14,300 nucleotides of DNA from Sodalis-like endosymbiont of Proechinophthirus fluctus (GCF_001602625.1 NZ_LECR01000090.1:119997-134296); one strand, 5' to 3'; shown: positions 1 through 8,307, counted from the first letter of the stretch. Notes: generated from the letters alone by a model not told the origin. Program-made: numbers and translations.

Positions 1-252
1 TCTGAAAAATTATTCTTCTTACATCTTTACTGTAAGTAAAGATGTGGAATCTTAATAACGTCTATTTTCTTATATTATTTTTCCCAATAATGGCATGAAT
101 AGAATGGGGACGGAAATTGAGATTTCCGTTATCCAATGCTTTCATTCCAAGAATGATTTGCTGATATTTTTTATTTCCAGAAGATGTTCGCTCTGCTGTT
201 CTGTCGTAATATCGGCTATAGTTACACTAGATAAAAAATATATAGGTTTCAT
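1..252 (-). pseudogene. mglA: mglA remnant: galactose/methyl-galactoside importer ATP-binding subunit (5' end only, cut by window edge)
   Basis: The minus strand from an ATG at 252 carries homology to the first ~60 residues of MglA, the two-domain ATPase that drives the MglABC galactose importer at the inner membrane. Readable pieces are SEHLLEIKNISKSF, then GMKALDNGNLNFRPHSIHAI, then TLLRFHIFTYSKDV, which parallel the E. coli N-terminus through Walker A and just beyond. The frame breaks near 100-110 (one base missing between KSF and GMK) and a stop follows at the Walker A position, where GKNNIRK replaces the expected GENGAGKST, so the P-loop is destroyed. It begins 32 bases after the mglB stop, the normal mglBA operon layout. 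The remaining ~440 codons lie outside the window. Identity is clear; the start is approximate because the first dozen residues do not align. Confidence 0.8.
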
Positions 253-284
253 TGCCCCATTGGGGTAATCCGGGGTATCAGGTT

Positions 285-1290
285 TTATTTTTTTAATTGC
301 GCTAAGTTTTCTTTATCGATCCAAATATTAAGGGGGATACGGACAACTTTATTGTTCAGCTTGCTCTGGGTGCCGACGGCGGGAGGCCCGTCTTTGCCTT
401 TAGCCAGATTTTTCGCCATATCGAACGTCTCTTTGGCCTGATTGTCAGCGTCGTTAAGCACGGTACCGGCTACCGCGCCGGATTTAACCAGAGTCAGTGC
501 TTCCGGCCCATCTATGCAAAATACCGGGATACGGCTTTTTTATAGGATTTGAGGGCTTACACGGTGCCTACAATCATAGAGTGGTTATTAGAATCACCAC
601 TTCAATATTTTTGACGTTAGGCACGGGAGAGCCAGGTGTCAATTTTTTCCTTCGCCTGGGCGGTGTCCCACATGGACGTATTAAGCTGCAGCTGTGTCTT
701 TCATTTTTTCCTTATCGTTTAGAGTATTGATAGTGTATCTCGTGCGCGCCTCCGCGTCTGGAGATATCCCGTTTCGCCTTTCAGTATGACATATTAGATA
801 ACTCCGTCTTTGTTTAAATCCCAGTAGTGGTAGGCTTTCCAATGTGTGGAGATCAGTTTACCTTGAATAATGCCGGATTCTTTGGAATTGGTACCGACAT
901 AGTAAGCTTTGTCGTAGCTATCCAGATCTTTACAGCTCGGCCCTTTGTTTTAAAAACCATGGGAATATCATTGCAGCGGGCCTTCTGAATCACGACAAGC
1001 GCGGCCGTAGGATCCACTAGGTCGATCGCCAACGCCTTGGCATCTTTGGCAATCAGCACATCAATTTGGTTATTTTGTTTGGACTAATCGTTCTGGGAAT
1101 CATTCATCAAAAGCGGCGTGCTGGAACTGTCTTTAGCATCTTTTTCAAGCGCTTTGCGCACACCACCGATACAAAGTTATCATCATACTTATGGATAGTC
1201 ACGCCAATACGCACGTGGCGACCTGCACGGCTATGGAAAACGTCAGGCCGGCTTACCCAGAGCAGTAAGGGAAAATGCCTTCTTATTCAT
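285..1290 (-). pseudogene. mglB: mglB pseudogene: periplasmic galactose-binding protein
   Basis: MglB is the periplasmic D-galactose/D-glucose binding protein of the Mgl ABC importer and a chemotaxis ligand carrier. The minus strand gives MNKKAFSLTAL at the ATG at 1290, then [42 protein letters not shown] and IQKAR, and at the C-terminus [38 protein letters not shown] and [24 protein letters not shown] closes the gene at 285-287. The overall span (about 1.0 kb) equals an intact mglB (332 aa in E. coli), so decay is by small indels and stops: a stop after NDSQND, a broken signal peptide and several frame changes between 500 and 850. It lies between galS and mglA as in E. coli. Confidence 0.9.
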
Positions 1291-1523
1291 TAGTCCCTCA
1301 GAGGATATCAGTAGGGTAGCACTCAGGGTCTCTCACAATGTTTTGAGGTTATTGGCGGACCGCGCCGAATATAGCCCCTCCATACGGCATTACAGGCCGT
1401 TGCAGTCGGCTCCATTCGGAGTCATTACGAAAGACGCGTTTATCCGTGTCTGACGGGAGAAAAGCCAAAGTGTATCAGGATGGATGTTAATCTAATATGA
1501 ATTTATTCTCACTTTGAGACAGG
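1291..1523. other. mglB upstream region, no gene seen
   Basis: This 233-base gap between the galS stop and the mglB start should hold the mgl promoter. On the minus strand a TGTGA half-site is visible about 50 bases before mglB, but its partner half is degenerate. A weak GalR/LacI-like centre (AAACGCGTCTTT) lies around 1430-1442. Neither is a convincing functional CRP or GalS site. GAGGGA precedes the mglB ATG as a possible ribosome binding site. Confidence 0.4.
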
Positions 1524-2586
1524 TTATATTTCATCTTGTAATAGAGAAGCGATCGCTGTCACAGTTTGACGCGAGGCCACCGAATGCCGATATGCCAGCC
1601 GTCGGCATGTTAAAGGTAGAGATAGGTTTGACTCTGATCAAGTTCGCTGGCTGTCCCTTTTAACGCCAGTTCTGTCGCCGCTAACTCCATCATGCACACG
1701 GGATAACGCACCGTAGTCAAATGCGGGCTACTAGTGTAGCGGGACATGGGAAGGTCATCAAAACCGATGACGGAAAAGTGCGCCGGCACAGTGATACCGT
1801 TTTCTTTCAGGGTAGCTAATACCCCTAAACCGCCATATTGTCATTGTAGACAAATACCGCGCTTAACTGCCGGTTACGACCCAAGAGCCCCACCATCGCC
1901 TGTTCGCCTCCGTAGATATAAGGATCCACCCTGACCTGCCAGCTTTGCTACGGTTTAATGTCCACCTTATTCATCGCCAGCAGATAACCCTGGCGCCACT
2001 GCTAGTACCGGTCTTCGATATCATGATTAGAGCCGATATAGCCAATATTGAGTTGCCCTTGCTTGAGCAGCATCCACGTCGCCATCAATGCGCCAGCTAC
2101 ATTGTCCAGACCGACGCAGCGGTATTCATAACCGGGAAAAATACGATTAACCAACACCATACCCGGTTCTCTTTGCATGAGGGGGATAAGTTCTTCGTCA
2201 CTGAGCATTTTGGCATGTACCACCAGGGCGATGTAGTGCTGGCGAATCAAAACCTTGATGGCGTAGTGCTCTTATCCGCCTGATGATAGCTGTTGCTGAT
2301 CAGGACGTTTTTGCAGTGTGCCGCTGCGCTACGTCATCCACTGCTTTAACCAACCTGCCAAAGAAGGGGTTGGAGACATCCATGACCACCGCCTCGATGG
2401 TATCGCTGCTCTAATTAGCCAGCGCCTGCTCATTGGCGTTAGGACGATAGCCTAATTGGGATACCGCTGAGAGAACGCGCTTCCTTGCCTGCTTACTTAC
2501 TGGCAGATGCGCTGTTATTTAACACCCGAGAAACGGTTGCCACTGATACACCCGTCAGGCGGGCCATAATCACGAATCGTTGTCAT
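1524..2586 (-). pseudogene. galS: galS pseudogene: mgl operon repressor (LacI/GalR family)
   Basis: GalS is the galactose-responsive LacI-family repressor of the mgl operon. The minus strand starts MTTIRD at 2586 and continues, one frame over, as ARLTGVSVATVSRVLNNSA, the helix-turn-helix. A long readable stretch (2002-2250) gives MIRQHYIALVVHAKMLSDEE, PGMVLVNRIFPGYEYRCVGL and MLLKQGQLNIGYIGSNHDIE, matching the ligand-binding core. Near the end come PHLTTVRYPV, LAATELALKGTA and YRHSVASRQTVTAIASLLQD before TAA at 1524-1526. The length (1063 bases) is close to an intact 346-codon gene. Lesions seen: a frame break in the HTH (after MTTIRD), breaks in the middle, and a one-base insertion near 1600 (ACG-G-CTG). 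A second ATG at 2606 has a better SD (AAAGGAG) but meets TGA after seven codons. Confidence 0.9.
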
Positions 2587-2618
2587 ACAATTAGCTCTTT
2601 TCTCATGTTTCTCACTCC

Positions 2619-2639
2619 TTTTGATAATAATTATCAAAA
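2619..2639. promoter_or_regulatory. Perfect 21-bp palindrome with a Fur-box-like core
   Basis: Two 10-base arms, TTTTGATAAT and ATTATCAAAA, flank a single central A at 2629 with no mismatch. The inner 15 bases, TGATAATAATTATCA, equal the 7-1-7 form of the Fur recognition motif (TGATAAT-N-ATTATCA). It sits 33 bases upstream of the galS start and about 115 bases upstream of the plus-strand start at 2755, so it could serve either side. The palindrome is seen; Fur binding is inference. AT-rich palindromes can also arise by chance in an AT-rich gap, though a perfect 10-base-arm one is uncommon. Confidence 0.5.
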
Positions 2640-2741
2640 ATCTATATTTATTCTAAAGGGTTTAAATTAAACGCAGCGTGAATCAACTCACAGGACAGAA
2701 AAAGATTACATTAATAATGCCAGCTATCTGGCCGTATCAAG

Positions 2742-2747
2742 AAGGAG
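2742..2747 (+). promoter_or_regulatory. Strong Shine-Dalgarno for the reading frame at 2755
   Basis: AAGGAG lies seven bases before the ATG at 2755, an optimal spacing. It is the best reason to believe that a real gene once started there, because the frame itself stops after nine codons. Confidence 0.5.
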
Positions 2748-2754
2748 AAAGAAG

Positions 2755-3057
2755 ATGAAAATGAAATATTATGGCATGTTTTAACTATTTCTATTTATTG
2801 CTATAGCATCCAGCTGGATGGGATAAAGCGCGGAGCATTGCCGATGGTGCCAGTCCTACAGTATGGTAGACAGAAGCATTGCCTACGATTGTATATCGCG
2901 CCATAACGATAAAGGTCGCGCCACGGCTGTATTCCGATCCGGAATCATAGAGGACGCGTCTACAGTGATATATCTCCTCATATCTAAGCGGGTCAGCATG
3001 ATTGAGCGTCGAGAATGGCACACGCCGTCGTTTGTAGGCAGTTTCATCGCGCTATGA
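2755..3057 (+). pseudogene. Remnant of a possible secreted protein, unrecognised
   Basis: From ATG 2755 the frame reads MKMKYYGMF, a TAA, then LFLFIAIASSWMG and a second stop. Ignoring the first stop gives a textbook Sec signal peptide: two lysines, a run of Leu/Phe/Ile, and a small-residue end. Beyond it, the same frame is open to the TGA at 3055-3057 (including YSMVDRSIAYDC and TAVFRSGIIEDASTVIYLLI), but I recognise no family there and other frames also carry pieces. The strong SD upstream supports a former gene. It may be an exported protein that decayed early; the downstream extent is uncertain. I do not assign a function. Confidence 0.35.
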
Positions 3058-3395
3058 AAGTTTTAAGATCTAAGTCCACCGCTATCGATTCTACTATGCC
3101 CCGCATGACACCTAATTCAAAGAAAAATCTAATTTTTCCAGTCGCCATTATTGTGCATGAAGACAAAAAGTTATACTCAGAAAGTAATAATTTTCAGTGA
3201 ACGTCATGCGTATTGTATCGTAACAAGGTAAATAGCGTGATGCATAATACCAAAATTGGTAAAGCAATAAAGAAGCGTAATGGGTACTTTAATTTTTAAT
3301 GGATACCTTAACTCCAAATTATTAATTTTAATTTGGAAATTACTTAGTGCTGATTAGGCTTGCTTAGTATTCATGTCAACTGGTGTAAATAAAAA
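3058..3395. other. AT-rich stretch without recognisable gene
   Basis: No reading frame here shows recognisable homology; short open frames have no family resemblance. The base composition is clearly more AT-rich than the mgl/gal genes on one side or yeiB/folE on the other. It contains a 9-base-arm hairpin at 3313-3337 and probably the former promoter region of the glycosyltransferase that begins at 3396. Confidence 0.4.
3313..3337. repeat. Inverted repeat (9-bp arms) ahead of the glycosyltransferase remnant
   Basis: TCCAAATTA and TAATTTGGA are perfect complements separated by seven bases (TTAATTT), about 60 bases before the glycosyltransferase ATG. No T run follows, so it is not a standard terminator; it could be an operator or a chance AT-rich hairpin. 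Confidence 0.3.
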
Positions 3396-4260
3396 ATGAA
3401 AATATTATTAATTTGTATGGTGAAAGATGAAATCGACGTCCTAGAAAGAACGCTACTCACCGTGCTGACTTGGATGGATAAATTTTATTGATCGATCATG
3501 CCAGCGCGGATGGAAACTGGAAACTTATCGATAAAAACTACACTATTGAGAGAAAGTAGAAGTATACGGTCAGATCACTGATGAATTTACCAACGGGATA
3601 CGATCTCGCTCATATAATAAATTTCGTGAACAGGATAAGAATGGCGATTAATGGTGCCGTCTTGACTATGATGAATTCTATATTGATAATCCTCGAGAAT
3701 TTCTGGCTAAGGTCGGTAAGTATTACAATATTGTTCAATATGTCAGTTTTCAGTATTGATTCACCAAAAAAGATGTTGAGGAATATCATTTTCATCTGGA
3801 ACGTTATCGTGATAGTGCGTCGATCGATACAATAGGATTTTATCCTGTAACAATTCTGAGGCCACGGTTCGTTAAACATAGAAACCACGAGTGGAAAGAA
3901 GACAGGATATGGGCAGTCTTCAAGTTCCCCAACCTCATCTGGCCATATAATATATGGTTAAAACATTTCTAATATCTCTATCCTGAGCAGATCTATCATC
4001 GTTTTGATTCGCGTACTTTCAAAGCGGCTAATAATCAGTTCCGCTATGAAATCCAGGATGATTGGGAATAGCACATTGACAGCTCGAAGTGAATTAGCCA
4101 CGAGAATGGTTAGGTACAAACCCACAAGAAATGGGAAAATCGAGTGGTGGATTCTAGCAAATTGCTCTTTGACGACGGCAAGCATCACTATATAATACAG
4201 CATTTCTTGATCCCATTAGCCTTCCTCTACAACAGAGTATCCGAAATACGGTCAAAATGA
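3396..4260 (+). pseudogene. Glycosyltransferase family 2 pseudogene
   Basis: From ATG 3396 the protein begins MKILLICMVKDEIDVLERTL, typical of GT-A family 2 enzymes of the Glyco_tranf_2_4 type, then stops at WMDKFY. Homology continues across frames: IDHASADG (nucleotide-binding loop), DKNGDW-CRLDYDEFYIDNPR with a D-x-D (DYD) metal motif near 3665, VEEYHFHLERYRDSASIDTI, PVTILRPRFVKHRNHEWKED, WLKHF-YLYPEQIYHRFDSR, and FLIPLAFLYNRVSEIRSK before TGA at 4258-4260. The reconstructed length is about 285 residues, normal for the family. Such enzymes transfer sugars in LPS, capsule or glycan synthesis; the acceptor cannot be told. At least five frame changes or stops inactivate it. Low GC relative to neighbours suggests horizontal acquisition before decay. 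Confidence 0.7.
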
Positions 4261-4519
4261 TTCTGGGCTGAAAGCATGCCATGACAGCCAAGATTTTCTT
4301 TGGCCAATAAACGTACTGGCATTCGTCCTTGCATTTGTTGGCTGATAAATTACGCGCACTCATCCACGTTTATTACGGTTCGATGCGTGGCCGGATAGTT
4401 CTTCCTCCCGAGATTGATATTCAAGACCGCCGAACGGCATGTCCCGGTTATTACTATTTCGACGTCTCCAAAGAAACTCTCCTGACAGAAGCGCAAAGAT
4501 AGCCAGGTTGTGTCAGCCG
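4261..4519. other. Degraded stretch between glycosyltransferase and pmrB, unidentified
   Basis: The composition returns to higher GC here. One plus-strand frame reads KLRALIHVYYGSMRGRI, then PPEIDIQDRRTA and YYYFDVSKETLLTEAQR before a TAG at 4499-4501, which looks coding-like but matches no family I know. It could be the tail of a second surface-polysaccharide gene or chance. No terminator for pmrB is evident. Confidence 0.3.
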
Positions 4520-5603
4520 TCAAGCTCGAAGCTGTGCCACGGTCCGTCTCTCTTGACGATTTCCCAGGTTGAAGCGACTTTTATATAGTTGCGCAATACG
4601 GGTAACTATACTCATCCCAGGCTAATATCGTTGTCCATTCTGATTGTTGGGTTAATTGCCCTGCCCGCGCCTCGTCAATACTGGGACCATCTCATCCATC
4701 ACCTGCAAAATACATCGACGACCAGATGATGTTTCCTCCTGCTTCAGAATGATAGTAATGATGCTCCCCCCCCCGCTCCCTTCTGGACAATAGCGATAGG
4801 CATTTTTCACCATATTGCGCAACAACAGACGCAACAAGCACTATATTGCCATGAATTAACGGATCCGCTGTCGGCATCGCCAATCCAGCTGTTGTCCGAG
4901 CGGCGCCGCCAACTTTTCCAATGTGTCTTGCTGGTGAAGAAACACATCTTTCACTAACCCCACTACTTGATGGTGTCCCGATGAGAAGTTATGTTGGATA
5001 TACGGGGCAGCATCAGCAGCTGTTCCACAGTGAATAACATATTGTCCACCCGCTCGATGAGTGGCCGACAATCCAATCTGATGCCGCTTCTCATACACTT
5101 CCAAGTGTAGTCGAATCCACGCCAGAGGGGTACGTAATTCATGTGCCACGTCTGCAGTGCACTGTCTGCCATACTGCCAAGTGGTATTCAGGCGTGCTAG
5201 CAGTTGATTCAGGCTGGCGGGTGACCGAGCACCTCATTATATCGCCAGATTCCAACAGCGGTTGAAAGTCTTCAACACTGCAGTTTTGCAGATGCGTTTG
5301 CAGCTTCGACAGCGGTCGGGGTGATCCATTTGATCGCCTGGAAGCAAAAAAATAACGTCACCAGGATTATCAACAAGGAAGGTACAAAGAGACGATCGCC
5401 TCATGTATTTCGGTATTAGCGTGTTTGTTGCACACAGCTTCCCGCAAGCGTTTATCAACCAGCAGGTGAATTTGCTCTTTGCTTTAATGCCATAACTACA
5501 ATACACTTATGATCTAGTATACCAGCATAATTGCGACGAGGACAATAATAACCCGCCAGCACATGCTGTAAAATCGACCTGCACGGATAATCGGGCCGCT
5601 CAT
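4520..5603 (-). pseudogene. pmrB: pmrB (basS) pseudogene: polymyxin-resistance sensor kinase
   Basis: PmrB is the inner-membrane histidine kinase that senses Fe3+/Al3+, low pH and (through PmrD) PhoPQ signals, and phosphorylates PmrA to switch on lipid A modification. From ATG 5603 the minus strand gives a first membrane helix (WRVIIVLVAIMLVY), then ISVLWLWH, REAV, and a second helix region (PSLLIILVTLFFCFQAIKWI). The H-box MAHELRTPLAWIRLHLEVYE near 5090-5149 keeps the phosphoacceptor His. FSSG and DVFLHQQD follow, then LLRLLLRNMVKNAYRYCPEG (N-box Asn kept, preceding Glu changed to Lys) at 4740-4835. The end reads MSIVTRIAQLYKSRFNLGN with TGA at 4520-4522. Full span matches a ~363-aa protein; many frame changes break it. 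It follows pmrA by nine bases, the usual operon order. Confidence 0.85.
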
Positions 5604-5611
5604 GGTTTACC

Positions 5612-6215
5612 TTAGGTGGTAAGAAGATAACCAAAACCGCGCATTATACGAATACGATCATAGCCAATTTTCTGATGCAGACAGTAAATATGCACTTCTA
5701 ACGAGTTAGAGGAGGGAATTACCATCCAACTGTATAAATCCTGCTACAAAATTTCACTATGAATACGAGGTAGGACCGGGGGGACCCTGCCCACAGCATC
5801 AGCCGGGAAAGCATCGAGAACTCTTTCGGGGTTAGGCTCACCAATTTGCCGTCAACGGTGTAACATCATGATTCGTTAAATCCAGAGAAATAGTATCTAC
5901 CCAGATCACTTTATGGCTTACGCCCTAGTGGCAGAAAATAATGGCTCAAGCGCGATCCAGCAATTCGCTCAGCGCGAAAGGTTTAATGAGATAGTCGTCT
6001 GCACCTAAATCCAGGCCGCGTACCCACTCATAAATCGCGCCGCGTGCTGTTAGTATCAATACCAGCATGTCGTTACCGGCATGTCGTTCCCCCGGACGGC
6101 AAAGTTTCGCTAGCAGGGTCGGGTCATAGCGCGGTCGATGAGGGTGATAGACCGCATTTTGTCCGGCATTTTCAGAACCGGTAGCCTAGCCACGAAAGTG
6201 GGCGACAACCGAATT
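5612..6215 (-). pseudogene. pmrA: pmrA (basR) pseudogene: response regulator
   Basis: PmrA is the OmpR-type response regulator that activates arn and eptA genes for polymyxin resistance. Readable minus-strand pieces are [40 protein letters not shown] and [16 protein letters not shown] (receiver C-terminal half with the conserved Lys-Pro), then LVSLTPKEFSMLSRLMLWAG and, after stops, SSNSLEVHIYCLHQKIGYDR and RIRIMRGFGYLLTT (winged-helix DNA-binding domain), ending TAA at 5612-5614. The receiver N-terminus (the acidic pocket expected in the first ~15 residues) is not found. The phosphoacceptor Asp segment also seems deleted: AVYH runs straight into a degraded LPDRDG equivalent near 6150. The upper boundary is approximate. 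Confidence 0.85.
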
Positions 6216-6243
6216 TACCGTTCAAGATAACCGTATTCACCGT

Positions 6244-7441
6244 TTAAATTGAGGGAAACGATGGCGCGGACGGAGCGGCATGCGCCATGGCAAGCAGAGA
6301 TTCGCGCCGCATCGGGATAGCGACAGCGCGCGGAAAAACACGCTCAAGACGCGTTCGGTTGCGGCGTGTACGCCGATAGCGCCACACACTCTCCATGGGC
6401 GGCCCTTGGCGAAAATGCCTAAGCACAGGGCGGATACCGCAATATTCAACAGCCAAACCGCCGGCACAAACAACATCAGTTGCAGCGAATCATAGGCCAT
6501 GAAGAGCTACAACTAATTAAACAGTAGCGTAGAGAGAGAAAGGTTTGTAGCAGATAATTGGTCAACGCCATTCTTCCGACATTGCTAAGGAGAGGTGGAC
6601 ACCGTCTTGTCGACCAATCGCGGCCAAGAATATGGTACAGCAGAATAACCCAGCGCCTGAAACGGCGTACTGATTTCCTGAAGCATTTGTAATAGAAAGC
6701 CATACCAGCGATACCAGCCCAATTGCCACTGGATCACCACTGCCGGCAAGTTTATAATCAGTCCCGTGGGAGATGAGCCATAGCATCATCCGCCGGAATA
6801 CGCTGGCGCACAGCGGCCCGCCAACCATCAGTATACCACGACATATCGCCAGCAAGCTGCCGTACAGCAAGTTGACACGTTTCTGCCAGGCTTCTAGACC
6901 GCCATCAGTTTGCTAATAATGTTCATCGCGGTTGGCAATATCGGGTAGCCAGACGGCCTGGAGGCTGAAAGCCCAGCAATAGCTGAAAAACTAACAGTAG
7001 CACGACCCCTAATAAATACAACACCGTGCTAATGGCGATTACATTGAGATCACTTGGCGTCTGGCGAGTCACCCCCAAACACAGCAGGCCCACACCAGGC
7101 CGTAGTTCACAGCAGAGTATCGCCATCTCAGAAGATAGCGTGAGGGAGACTAAAACTCATTAACCAGAGCAACCGCACGCGGATCTAGAGCGTACAGCGC
7201 CCGCGCGGTAACAAAATCAACAGGTCGCCGCTAAACAAGAGCGCGAACAAGGTGAGAAATTTCACCTGCACCACCAATATTCAGCACGGCCCAGGTCCAG
7301 GATTCGCCGCGGGTAATTCTCCCGGCACAGGCGGGGTTGAGGTAAGTCGCTTTCGGTATTTCAAAGGCGGTGATGTTCATCAGTAGGATACCTAAAACGG
7401 CAATACTGCGCACAAACCAACATCACGATGCGCTGTCGCAT
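6244..7441 (-). pseudogene. yeiB: yeiB pseudogene: DUF418/DUF405 inner-membrane protein
   Basis: YeiB is a multi-helix inner-membrane protein of unknown function (DUF418 family, 385 aa in E. coli) encoded directly after folE. The minus strand begins MRQRIVML at 7441 and, after a frame change, VRSIAVLGILLMNITAFEIP and KATYLNPACAG. Mid-gene pieces include LLLVFQLLLGF, and LLAICRGILMVGGPLCAS lies within 6562-6870. Near the end come NVGRMALTNYLLQTFL, VWLLNIAVSALC and RHFRQGPPMESVWRYR, with TAA at 6244-6246. The span (1.2 kb) is full length; at least six frame changes are needed to join the pieces. The neighbouring position next to folE is conserved with E. coli, supporting the call. Confidence 0.88.
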
Positions 7442-7460
7442 GTCTAATCTCTTCTATCAG

Positions 7461-7479
7461 ACGGCGCCAGAGACGCCGT
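7461..7479. other. Stem-loop between folE and yeiB
   Basis: ACGGCG and CGCCGT form a perfect 6-bp GC-rich stem around a 7-base loop (CCAGAGA on the plus strand), between the folE stop at 7500 and the yeiB start at 7441. No T run follows in the folE direction, so it is not a canonical rho-independent terminator. It may protect the folE mRNA 3' end or attenuate reading into yeiB. Confidence 0.35.
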
Positions 7480-7499
7480 AATTGAGGATTAACAACAGA

Positions 7500-8171
7500 T
7501 TAACTGTTATGATGCGTGACAGCACGCAAAAATTCCTGACGTGTATTTTGACTAGATTTAAACAGTCCTCCCAGCGATGTGGTTGTGGTGGTGGTGGTAG
7601 CGTCACGGATCCCCCGCGCTTTGATACAAAAATGCACGGCATCAACGGAGACCGCCACGTTATTAGTGCCGAGCAGCGTTTGCAGAGCCAGCAGGATCTG
7701 CTGCGTCAGCCGCTCCTGCACCTGCGGTCGTTGGGAAAAGAATTGCACGATACGATTGACTTTCGACAGCCCAATGACGCAGTGCTTGGGGATATACGAG
7801 ACCGTTGCCTTGCCGTCGATGATCACAAAGTGATGTTCACAGGTACTGGTCAGTGTGATATCACGCACCGTGACCATTTCATCCACTTTCATCTTGTTTT
7901 CGATGACCGTAATCTTAGGGAAATTAGCATAATCCAGGCCGGCGAATACCTCTTCCACGTACATTTTGGCAATGCGATGTGGCGTTTCCGCCAGGCTGTC
8001 ATCGGCCAAGTCGAGGTTGAGCAGCGTCATGATAGCCGTCATATGCTCGGCGATAAGACGTTTGCGCACTTCATTATCCAGCACCTCGCCCCACAGCGGT
8101 GTTTCAAGTCCTCTGTCCAGTAAAGCTTCGCGTACCTGCGAGGCCTCTTTTGTCAGCGTTACCATATTCAT
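7500..8171 (-). CDS. folE: GTP cyclohydrolase I (folE), the only intact gene
   Basis: FolE converts GTP to 7,8-dihydroneopterin triphosphate and formate, the first step of tetrahydrofolate synthesis, in the cytoplasm as a homodecamer. The 223-codon frame is unbroken and aligns end to end with the 222-aa E. coli enzyme. Conserved parts are [20 protein letters not shown], the zinc and catalytic site TSTCEHHF (Cys111, His113, His114), [20 protein letters not shown] and [12 protein letters not shown] (His180, zinc ligand Cys182, Arg187). The C-terminal [20 protein letters not shown] is intact. A seven-threonine run (192-198) is longer than E. coli's. A GGAG at 8176-8179 precedes two candidate starts: ATG 8171 (4-base gap) and ATG 8165 (10-base gap). 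The latter aligns with the E. coli start, so the protein may be 221 aa. It is flanked on both sides by pseudogenes, implying that selection keeps it. Confidence 0.98.
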   Translation of the reverse strand: MNMVTLTKEASQVREALLDRGLETPLWGEVLDNEVRKRLIAEHMTAIMTLLNLDLADDSLAETPHRIAKMYVEEVFAGLDYANFPKITVIENKMKVDEMVTVRDITLTSTCEHHFVIIDGKATVSYIPKHCVIGLSKVNRIVQFFSQRPQVQERLTQQILLALQTLLGTNNVAVSVDAVHFCIKARGIRDATTTTTTTSLGGLFKSSQNTRQEFLRAVTHHNS

Positions 8172-8307
8172 TTTTCTCCAGCAGGTGATTCGCTCCCGCG
8201 GGGTTAAACCGCAGAATAGGCAACACTCTAGTGAAGTGCGAGAGGATAATCCAGTGAATATATTTCATTATAGCTGAATCTTAAAAATTACCATGCTAAG
8301 TTTTTAG
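8172..8307 (-). promoter_or_regulatory. folE promoter region
   Basis: On the minus strand a perfect TATAAT occurs at 8272-8267, giving a predicted transcript start near 8260 and a leader of about 90 bases to the folE ATG. The -35 element at normal spacing is poor (TTAGCA-like a few bases too far upstream), so the promoter may be weak or factor-dependent. I see no MetJ-box-like repeats. That a consensus -10 persists in front of the only intact gene fits continued expression; this is inference. Confidence 0.45.

Noticed and set aside
1380..1470. Possible GalR/GalS and CRP sites in front of mglB
   Set aside because: Only half-sites or degenerate centres are visible; none fits a full consensus.
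1584..1608. Inverted repeat ATGCCGA/TCGGCAT that looked like a terminator after galS
   Set aside because: It falls inside the galS C-terminal coding part (around MPT...RHSVASRQ), before the galS stop at 1524, and has no T run.
3610..3888. A 92-codon minus-strand frame with hydrophobic runs
   Set aside because: It is antisense to recognisable glycosyltransferase sequence (DYDEFYIDNPR) on the plus strand.
7482..8123. A 213-codon plus-strand open frame, the second longest in the window
   Set aside because: It lies antisense within folE, which is unmistakable on the other strand; the plus-strand frame is a mirror of well-conserved codons with no family resemblance.
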